Source: Hydnum rufescens UP504 | Lineage: Eukaryota; Basidiomycota; Agaricomycetes; Cantharellales; Hydnaceae | Length of the DNA: 34,955 bases | Direction of reading: 5' to 3' | NCBI GenBank assembly: GCA_014904985.1 | Contig: MU129291.1 | Coordinates: 1-34,955, forward strand | In this document: positions 22,901 to 31,370 of the stretch, piece by piece | Numbering within the stretch: the stretch's first letter is position 1 | How the letters are laid out: every line of letters starts with the position of its first letter | Made by a program: the position numbers and the translations under genes | Notes under the pieces: model-generated | Databases searched by the model: none | Told to the model about the DNA's origin: nothing | Seen by the model: the letters and a program-made list of their open reading frames with translations, nothing else

Positions 22901-23706
22901 GAATGGCTCACTGGCCAGCGTTGGATATTGAAGGGATTGATCGCACAGAGGAGCCTATGGATTGGGTGCGGAGATATTCTGAGCATGGGGTCCTTGCAGC
23001 TCGCAGGCTGAGGCCGAATCGAAGGAAGGGGGCGCAATACCACATGTACCTCCTGTTCAAGGACATGGCTAAGCGCGATTCCTGTCTCCAGATATTGGCA
23101 GGGTCTCTGGTCAACAACCAGGTGGAGTCTTTCCAGTACGAAAATGACCTGGTGAACTGCTTAGGAGTGACGGAAGTGCGGTACATGCAGGAGGCCTACG
23201 TCAATGCCCATTCTATGGCTGAGGTTAAGGAGCTCCTGGCCGTTGGTCCAATCCCCTACTTGATACCCCTCGATGCCATCGATGAGATGCTGGATTACAA
23301 GCGGTTTCCGGCTCTGATAGATCCCCGCCCTGGTCCACAGCAAAGTCGCCCCATGACTTCTGTTGAATTTGACACGGAATGGCTAAGCAGGCGACTCTAT
23401 AGTGCGCGCCAGGGAAACCCAGCTTCTGTGACCATTGGGATGCGACGTATGGAGATGCAGTTGATCGCGCATAAAACACCTGTCAAGGGTACCCCGCTCA
23501 GTTTCAACTTGAATATCTGGCCAACCGTTGGGGGCACAATGAACTCGGACATTCGCCAGATCGCGAGGTGGGCAATTGCTGATCTCAGCAGCAGCAGTGT
23601 TTCTTCAAATTTGGAGAGTTTTGCACGTACAAAAGTTCGACCGGCGTGGCGAATAATATTGGAACCAGAGCTGGATCGACCTCGGTATTTCAAGCCCGCT
23701 GCGTAG
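19953..23706 (+). CDS. Gene 1 family protein, copy A1 (RS-linker protein); frame interrupted
   Basis: ATG 19953 opens exon 1 to 20328. An intron at 20329-20385 (57 bp, GTACGT...CGCTAG, phase 1) leads into exon 2. The product has a SEP-rich start with a 22-residue duplication and a conserved N-terminal region (DYTLRPNMLDP ... AYDNRGFAEYVMH ... GVPVFGVQEYPS). An acidic stretch, a charged coiled-coil (RRAKQARRAKDYAEADRS, near 21940), a poly-Pro run, an RS-rich block (RSRTPPRQRRSRSPQRRS) and a conserved C-terminal region follow (HMYLLFKDMAKRDSC ... VEFDTEWLSRRLYSARQG). Breaks in the linker include C runs at 22204-22207, 22313-22319 and 22883-22886, each short by one C, a step near 22610, and a TGA at 22712-22714 where CGA is likely ancestral. 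Function is unknown. RS-type linkers suggest a nuclear or RNA-associated role, weakly. Hairpins and A2 follow. Confidence 0.75.
19975..20100 (+). repeat. 66-bp tandem duplication in A1 exon 1
   Basis: Two adjacent units starting CACAACCC at 19975 and 20041 encode related 22-residue segments (QPTTLAANRSELSELSEP and QPVPLAADRSEPSGLSEP). The spacing is a multiple of three and the frame is kept, so it lengthens a disordered N-terminus. Confidence 0.85.
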
Positions 23707-24099
23707 TCCTCTTCCTCTTTGTTATCAACCTGTTTGTTGTCAATACCTTCATCACCTCCGTCATCATCGTCATCTTCGTCATCGCCCCATTATCATCATC
23801 TTCGTCTCCTTCCCCCCCTTGGCATTATGTTTTTCTCCTTCGTTTCTGATGTATGTATGGATTTATGTATGTATGTAATGATACATCTAGGATGAATATA
23901 GTCGTCCACCCGCTCTACATTTTCCCACCCACCCTTAGAATAATTTCGAGTATGTAGTCGAACCGCTCTTGGCCCCCTGCGGGAGCCTACGCGGTATGTA
24001 AATGAGAATTCCGACCAACGCGCTCTTCATTCAGACCTGGAGAAATTACGGCAATCGCCGATATCGATTCGTTCTCAGCGTCTTATCTCTCGATACCGT
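23707..24099. other. A1-A2 intergenic, simple-sequence stretches
   Basis: Just after the A1 stop is a pyrimidine-rich tract with TCATC/TCGTC triplets (about 23745-23815), then GTAT/TGTA repeats (about 23849-23880). The rest is unremarkable. No gene is seen. It likely holds the 3' end of A1 transcripts and part of the A2 promoter. Confidence 0.5.
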
Positions 24100-24583
24100 G
24101 TCTGGAGTTTGACAGCGCAGTCGCGCTCCAAACTCCGACCGTACTACACCGTCTCTACATAAATCTTGTGGTCTGGAGTTTGACAGTGCCTTGCGCTCCC
24201 AACCCCGACCACACTACACTCGACTTCCTAGAATCTCTCTGTTGTGGTCTGGAGTTTGACAGTGCTTTGCACTCCCAACTCCGACTGCTCCACTCCCAAC
24301 TTTTTGACATATCTGTTGTGGTTGAGTTTGACAGTGCCTTGCACTCCCAACTCTGGCTGCACTCACTTCAACTTTTCCACGCATCCATTGTGGTCTGGAG
24401 TTTGACAGTGCTTTGCGCTCCCAACTCCGACTACCCTAGTCTCAACTTTTCCACACATCCGTCATGGCCTGGAGTTTGACAGTACACTGCATTGTGCTCC
24501 CAACTCCGGCTGTGTTAATATCTGGTTTTCCATCCAGCCGTCGTGGTTTGGATTTTGACACTGCACCTATTGCACTCCCCTGC
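24100..24583 (+). repeat. Seven-unit hairpin array upstream of A2
   Basis: Units start at 24100, 24171, 24247, 24321, 24393, 24467 and 24544, so the period is 71-77 bp. Each is about 40 bp, of the type GTCTGGAGTTTGACAGTGC, a short loop, then CGCTCCCAACTCCGAC, and folds back on itself. In unit 1 the arms are nearly perfect (GTCTGGAGTTTG with CCAAACTCCGAC, GCGC with GCGC). Differences between units are often on both arms. The array stops 46 bp before the A2 start codon, so it lies in the promoter or 5' leader. Cassette B keeps degenerate counterparts. Confidence 0.88.
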
Positions 24584-24629
24584 TGCTAAAATCCCAAGTT
24601 CCATAACAACATACTCCTTCACATTCGCT

Positions 24630-26814
24630 ATGCCACCAAAAGCACGAAAAATGTATAAGAGAAATAAACGGGTGACAGTGCCGACTGCCAGCCCAGCCTT
24701 TTCTAAGGGTAAAATGGCGGAGTCTTCTATGGCCAGGCCTTCCACTAAGCCCAGAGCAACGGGGTCATCTGATGCACCCATGAAAAGTGTAGTTGGTGAT
24801 CTAGTTCAACAGTCAGCAGCTCCTCGCATGAAATGGAGTGTTGAAATACCACCACGACAGTCGGATGCACCATTGTCGTCGGGGGCCCTCCACCCCCCAA
24901 TCCAATCCATGGCGGACGTAAGTCCTGCTCACTCACCTGTCGGCTCCGTTGCCAATTCCCCGGTTCACAATACTGTCAATTCTCCAGCCCTCTCTACGGG
25001 CAGTTCTCTGGCCCCTCGGAATTCCTTGGGCTCTCCTCACGGTTCCCCAGCTTCCCCTGGCAATTCTCCGTACCACTCTTCGCTCCAGTTGCATTCGCCC
25101 CACTTGCGTTCGCCCCTTGCCTTTTATTTTGACGAACCGGATTTTGATTTCCGCACTCCCACTCCCACTCCCACTCAAGACCATAGGGATGATACTCCCC
25201 TGTTCCTTGATGATGGGGAAGGAAGTGAGGATGAGATTGACCACGGTCTTGAGAATGGTGGAGACATTGATAGTGGCGACGAGGTCCTGGCCAAATCTCT
25301 TGGAGGCCCCTTTACTGAGCAACAAATTGCTGAGATTAGGGAGATAGTTGATGCTATGAATCAACAGCTAGAGCAAAAGGCCAAGGAATGGGAGCGACCT
25401 CTGGAGTCAGTGATGCGGATTGGCAACCTTGGCATCAATACCAGAGAACGACGAAGTGGAGGGAATCCGTGGAATGCGTTTCATCACTCGTATGAGAAGG
25501 ATTCTGACCCGGATCGGCCTCATCATGAGTATGTGGAGAAGGTTATACAGCCTGCATACCGTTCGCTCATTCTTGAACATGGTGGTGAAGACTCTGCTGA
25601 GTGGAAGAAGAAGGCCAAAGAACTTGTGGAACAACACAATGCTTCAAAGGCTGCCCAGGCCGCTGCGATCGCACTATCTCCTGCCGCTATGGGTAAAGTC
25701 ATCAAGCAAACAACAAAACGTTGGACCGATGATTTGAAATGGATGGCTACTATGAACATCCATGGGTTCTGCGCATTGTTTAGCGGCATTCCTGATGAGG
25801 CAGCATCCAAACACAATGCTGTGTTTACTGGGACACCGGCGATGAAAGCATGGCTGGATGAATCATTTCCCAAGGACAGCACGTTGCTGAAGATGATTCA
25901 TTCTCACATCCTAGTCTATCAGGGGGAGCAGCGGCTGCAAAGGGACGTGAGGCGGAAGGTCCCAAAAACTATGCACATGATGCGGAAGGAGATTTCAGAA
26001 GAGCTCCAAAATCTTCTGAAGCCATTTGTTGGCCACGTCCCTAGGGTGCCATGGGCAACTCTACCCAGATTCCTTGCCAACAATCATCTGAAGATGGAGA
26101 ATTGGGTCACAGAGTTGGACTTTCTGAATCTAATGTCACTTGATGTATCAGTGGTCCGAACGGATAGTTGGAAGAAACTGTGGCGGGCATTTTTTGAACC
26201 GAAGGATGATTCGCAGCGGGTTCGAATTCTACAGTTGGCGAGATGACACGAGATTGCCAGATGACACTGCTATTGTTGTGGATCGATATAATGCAATACT
26301 TGTTACCGCTGGGCAAGCATACGAATCTGAGGGCTCGGGTGGACCAGAAAGTCATAATGGTGTGAATGGGGTGGGTTCTTCAGCCACTGAAAATGCTCCC
26401 CCCCCAGAACCCAACAACCCACAGTCAAATTCAGTTGCCACGGGCTCATCTAGATCCCGAAAGCGAAGGTCTGATACGAGTGGGGGACTGGTCCAGAAGA
26501 AGAAACAGGTTCGTGGTGGCAGGAAGAAGGGCGCTAGGGACGTGATATCCAGCGAGTTCATAGCAGAGTCAGATGAAGAGCCTGAAGAGCAGGGGGCATC
26601 TACGTTTGATGCATCACTTGGTGGTATTTCTGGCAGTGCCTCAGGACCCGACCCATTCGCTGTGCCAGTTAACTGGGAAAATGGGCTGAACACTGGAGTG
26701 TACAACCCTGTGGTGCCAAATGATGTCCCTCCTAGCAACTTTGATGCATTGCTTGCACAATATCCTGATTTGGGCCTTGGATTGAATGTGTTTGCTGGAT
26801 CCTCCTTATTTTGA
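24630..26814 (+). CDS. Gene 2 family protein, copy A2
   Basis: ATG 24630 gives MPPKARKMYKRNKR, a basic start also seen in B2. A Ser/Pro linker with NSP repeats (24920-25110), an acidic region (25200-25290), and a helical conserved core follow. The core runs EIREIVDAMNQQ, GNPWNAFHHSYEKD (about residues 278-291), KAKELVEQHN, KVIKQTTKRW, TMNIHGFCALFSGIPDE, FTGTPAMKAWLDES, MIHSHILVYQG. Near 26240 the frame steps by one (LQLAR to DDTRLPDDTAIVV), then a Lys/Arg-rich stretch resembling a nuclear localisation signal (SRSRKRRSD, KKKQVRGGRKK) and an acidic/Gly tail reach 26814. Unlike Y, no intron is needed. I do not recognise a named domain; a divergent HMG-like fold around WNAF is a guess. Close homolog of B2, distant homolog of Y. 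Confidence 0.8.
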
Positions 26815-26939
26815 GCTCTTTTGTCATCCTGTTGGATTCATGTCCTTGTCAATCTTGTAGTTTCTCGTCTCTTGAATAGATAATAGATGTACACTGATTA
26901 ATTTAACTTGGAAGCTCATTGATACATTGATCTATGTAG

Positions 26940-27106
26940 TCTAAGTCCCCATGTTGATATTATTTGAGATCAAAAGACCATGTCTGTCGCCTGAGGTCAT
27001 GGCATTGAAATTATTTGAGATCAAAGGATTTTGATGCCTCATAGGCAATTAATTTGATGCGGTTCGACATGTCTTTTGAGATCAGTCCAAGTGGCTGACC
27101 AAGGTG
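26940..27106 (+). repeat. Cassette A right-terminal sequence
   Basis: This AT-rich segment downstream of A2 is related to 34079-34237 downstream of B2, roughly 70% by eye over the last 120 bp. It holds two TTTGAGATCAAA near-palindromes (26963-26974 and 27014-27025) and a partial third near 27074. Similarity stops at CAAGTGGCTGACCAAGGTG; the next bases already belong to truncated B1. The sharp end and subterminal palindromes resemble a transposon end, but no matching left end was found. Confidence 0.7.
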
Positions 27107-28664
27107 CAAGCAGGGGTCCTGGATTCAGGTGATTATACTCTCAGGCCAACATTATTGGATGCAAATGCCCCCTATAGTGCATTCATAACCTGTACTCAGT
27201 CAGACCCACCTTCCTATACCCCTGCAATGAATGTGCAGAACAACAGAATCAAGACAATTTTGCCTTACTATCAATCGTTATTCACCAAATTTTTCTCATC
27301 GTGTCATTGTGCTCTTGAACACTGGTCTTCTGTCACAAGGTACCTTAAAGTGTGGGATGTCCCCCTTCCCCCTACGAAACCAACTAGTCTTGGTCACTCC
27401 ACCTGGCTCGAATTCGTACCCAACTCCATTTGGGCAAGTGGGGATGTTCACTTGAATGTACTCACAAGGTTTGCTTACGACTGCCGAGGGTATGCTGAAT
27501 ACATGATGCATCTTGCCATCAACCATGTTGCCCGCACCTACAACCTGGACCTTCCTGTCTTTGGGATAGATGATTGACAAGTAGGGGCTGTATATCACTT
27601 ACTTCTTACTCCTGTGGATCATCAAGCAGTAGATGATCTTGTGTGAATGGGTACACCAGTCTTTGGTGTCGTGGAGTATCTGCATCGCGACCGTCGTGAT
27701 ACTGTGCCTGATCATTGTCCTGACTCTCCCAAGGCAGCCACAGCTGCAGTGGCCAAATATTTTGCTGCAATGAAGAAGTGGGACGAGCAGAATGTTGATG
27801 TTGCCAAGTATATCGTACACGTTGAGGTTACACTGGTTCATGTGCAGCACCCGGTCAATTGGTTCATCAGGCTGCATTTGGGATATCCTGGTGAACTTGA
27901 TTGCAATGATCATCCTCTCTGTGAAGCTGCATCATGTGTTTTGCCTGCTGGTGAAATTTGCGAGACTGATGTGGTCACTTTACAGGACTTCCTTGGTCAT
28001 GGCCCGTGGCCTGCTGCCCAGGCATACAAGGTGCCAAAGTTCTATTACAAATACGAATTCAGGGAGGCGATAAAAATCTATGTCAATGAGGACGACAGTC
28101 CAATGGCTTCTTCATCGAAGGCCGTGGGCGATAACATGGAGGATCATGGTTTCAATATCTATGATGACATCATGGGGAACCCCTATGATGAGGACGACAA
28201 TAATTGGGAGAACGAGGGGGACTATGATCTCAATCCTACTCCTCACTTGGACACAAAACAGGAGGCTGAAGCAAATGCCCTAGTACTCGCTGCCGAAAGT
28301 GGAGATGGTACTGCAAAGTCTCAAATTACTAAAGTTCTTCAAGGTGCCCAGGGGAAGAAGAGGGGGAAATGGCACAATGGGAAGCCTCCCCAAACTGACT
28401 TCGAGACTGCAGTTATGCAATTGTGGAGATCCTCCGATGGCCCCTCAAAAGGCAAAAAAAAAAGCAGGCGAAAAAACTTGCCCAGGAGAGACGGTGTGCC
28501 AAGGCAGACACAGCAGCAGCCCCCCGGATCAGAGTGCTGGAGGAGGCTCAAAGGCTTGAAGCAGAAAGACTGAAACGGGAAGCAGAAGAGCATGTGTGCC
28601 TTCAACAGGGTGGACATGCCTCTGTTGCACCTGCTCCCTCTTCTGTTCCTGCCCCTCTGGTTCC

Positions 28665-28740
28665 TGCCCTCCAGTTCCTACCCCTCCAGTTCCTGCCCCT
28701 CCAGTTCCTGCCCCTCCAGTTCCTGCCCTTCCTGGTCCTT
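28665..28740 (+). repeat. 15-bp minisatellite in B1 Pro-rich linker
   Basis: About five units of CCCCTCCAGTTCCTG encode Pro/Ala/Val repeats in one frame. They occupy the place of the poly-Pro segment of A1. Confidence 0.85.
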
Positions 28741-28904
28741 CTGCCCCTGCTTCTGTGCCGAATCCTGCTTGGCCACACACTCTGACCCTGACCCCTACTT
28801 CTCTTGAGCCTGGTTCTCCTCACGCTCCCACATATTCTCCTGTCACTCCAGTGAGTGACCCATTTCCACCTTGTGCACCATCTCCCCGTTGTTTGTCCCC
28901 ACCT

Positions 28905-29062
28905 CCTCGTCAAGCATGATCCCCTCATCATTCACAATCCCCTCGTCATTTGTGATCCCCTCATCATTCGCAATCCCCTCATCGTGCATGATCCCCTCAT
29001 CATGCATGATCCCCTTGTCGTGCACGATCCCCTCATCGTGTGCCATCTCCTCTTCATCGTGT
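28905..29062 (+). repeat. 18-bp minisatellite replacing the RS block of B1
   Basis: Eight or so units of the type GATCCCCTCATCATGCAT. In the gene 1 frame they encode SPHH-A-R-like repeats matching the RS-rich block of A1, but four units carry TGA where a sister unit at 29025-29027 still has CGA. The array thus records both the ancestral RS repeat and its decay. Confidence 0.85.
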
Positions 29063-30578
29063 GCCATCTCCCCCTCATGTGTCATTCCCTCCCCGCCGTG
29101 TGCTGTTTCGCTGCCGGTCCCTGTCTCCCCCCAGCCATGCCTGGTCCCACCATTGCCAGGCACCTTCTCCCTGCCCCGCTCCATCTTCTTTTCATCAGTC
29201 CCCCTCTCCTCCTCATCGAGCCTGGTCTCCTGCTTGTCAAGGTCTGTCCTTCCACTCTGGCCACCCCAAAGGAAGGCCAAGATCACCCCTGGAGCCACCA
29301 AGGGGGCCATGAGCAGTGCAATGAGAACCGCCAACGGGACAACCTGGGGAGTTGGGAAGGCAATGGGAGCCATCAAGCTCCCGAGTGTCCCAAGAGCTTG
29401 AGTGCCAGAGCCATGGCCACTTCAGGGATGATCATGATGGGCAGATGCAGGATGGACCTTGGCAGAGTGCCTTGTCTTCAAAGGCACCAACCCATCAGCC
29501 CCTGCCACAGCCAGCATGGAGGCCATCCCTCTCTCCATCCCGAGAGTATGCATGTCCAGGCCCATCTCAACTGCATTGCCACAGTTGGACACCGCCGCTG
29601 TCCTCTGGACCGCCACCCAGTCATCAGGATCCTCCATCGCCACCCCAACCTGAGGCTACACCTCTCCTGAGTCGCTTAGGGCCTGTGCCAATGCTGTTTT
29701 CTCAAGGCTCTGTGGCACCTACTGCCAGTGTTGCACCAAGTGTTTCAGATGTGAGCACACCGTGGCCTCCACCAGAATGCCTGAGGCTAGCCCAATGGTA
29801 TGCATTGGATATTGCAGGTGTCAATGGCCAAGAGGACCCCTTGACCTGGGTGCACCAGAACTCTCATCTGGGTGTGCTGGCAGCATGGAGGGTGAAACCC
29901 ATTCGGAAGAAGGGCACGATGTACCACATGTACCTCCTCTTCAAGGACGTGGCCAAACAGGATTCATGTCAGAGCGTCTTGGCATCTTCATGTGGTGGCA
30001 AGACACTTCTCCCTTTCCTGTACATGGATACACTGGTGAATTGTTTTGGAGTCGCTGAAGTAAGGTACATGCAGGAGGTGTACATCAATGCAATCTCAAC
30101 TGCTGAGATCCAGGAGCTCCTGGCTGTTGGACCACGCCCTTACGCAACACCTGGTGATGCTATCCCTGAGATGCTTGACTATATTCGGTATCCTGCATTA
30201 CTCGACCCTCGTCCTGCTCCTCCCAAGCATGAGCGAACTCATGCCATGATTAGTGTTGAGTTTGACACTGAATGGCTCAGCAGACGACTCCATCATGCAT
30301 GAAAGGAAGACCCAGGCTCTGTGACAGTTGGTATGCGACGCATGGAGATGCAGATGATCACGCACAGGGCTCCAGCAAAGGGTACTGCTTTGGCTTTCTG
30401 TGAGAACATTTGGCCAGTGCCTGGGGGCACAATGATATCTGACATACGCCAGATCTCCAGATGGGCATATGCTGATCTTGGAGGGAGCGAGGTTTGTTTG
30501 AGCATGGAGAATTTTGGACAAACAAGGATCTGGCTGGTGTGGCATATTGTCTTGGAGTTAAATAGGGACCAGCCTTGA

Positions 30579-31370
30579 TTCCACAAGTGGATTGATGAGT
30601 AGGTATATCTCTAGCCTTACTCTCGTTCATATGCTATTCGACCATCCCCTTCACCACCAGCCCATTTCCCCACACTGCCAGCTCGTTGCTGCCTTCCCTC
30701 TGCCATTTCCTGCATCCCATCGTTGCCTTCAACCTCCCACACTTTCCTCTCTATCCTCCATTCCTCGACATTAATATTATCATCTTACATATATCACGCA
30801 TGTACTCATTCATACAATAATATATACATCTGTCTGTACTGAAGAATCGTTTACTGGCAATGTCTGGGAATATCGTTCACTCACACAACATTAACAGTCT
30901 CTGGTGGAGTCTGGTTTTTGGACAGTGTGACCATACACTCCCTATTTCCTGCTCCACTGAAGACTTTCCATCCACTACACTCCTTCTACTGGCTTTTGGT
31001 CATCTTCCAACAAACCTGCGAAGCCCCAGGGCTACACCTTCCACTCCCTACCTCTTGCCAGCCTTTGGGGGTTCTTGGAGAGTCTGGTCAAAGGCGGTGC
31101 ACACTGCACCCTATCGCCTGCTTTCCATCTGCTTTTTTTGGCATCTCATTCACTCCTGCCACACTCGCTGTCTTCCAACTACCCTACACTTTCAATCCCT
31201 CAAAGCCTGGTTTAGGACAGCACAGTTTTTTGCACTCTCCCTATTCCTACTTTGCACCGTGTGATATCTCACCATCTGTTCCCTCAACGTTGTAGCCTGA
31301 AGTTGCAAGGGTGCACTTTCTGTACCCGCACTTCTACTACTTTTTGTCACGAGCTGACTCCTAGCCTGAT
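30579..31370 (+). repeat. B1-B2 interval with degenerate leader hairpins
   Basis: No gene. Four diverged relatives of the A2 leader hairpin are recognisable, starting near 30907 (GTCTGG...GGACAGTG...CACTCCC), 31081, 31206 and 31291. They keep the motif order of the A2 units but the stems are poorly paired. The left part (30600-30860) is pyrimidine-rich with no further structure seen. Confidence 0.6.

Larger units (their letters stand above)
27107..30578 (+). pseudogene. Gene 1 family, copy B1 (5'-truncated, decayed)
   Basis: Similarity to A1 begins at the counterpart of A1 position about 20556 (DYTLRP), so the start codon, exon 1 and intron are missing. The N-terminal region, acidic stretch, coiled-coil, Pro-rich linker, RS-type repeat and C-terminal region (YHMYLLFKDVAKQDSC, VEFDTEWLSRRL) follow in the A1 order. 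In-frame TGA stops lie at 27575, 27644, 28917, 28953, 28989, 29007 and 30300; the first two face CGA in A1 and the others fall at Arg or RS-repeat positions. A ten-A run (about 28457-28466) shifts frame inside the coiled-coil. Two minisatellites have grown in the linker. CpG is nearly absent where A1 is CpG-rich. It cannot make a full protein. Confidence 0.92.

Noticed and set aside
24919..24990. Possible GTAAGT intron in A2
   Set aside because: The putative intron encodes the start of the regular SP-repeat linker in frame, and no acceptor restores phase. Read as exon.
26217..26227. GGTTCGAATTC resembling a tRNA T-loop
   Set aside because: It lies inside the A2 coding frame and has no partner stems or anticodon arm.
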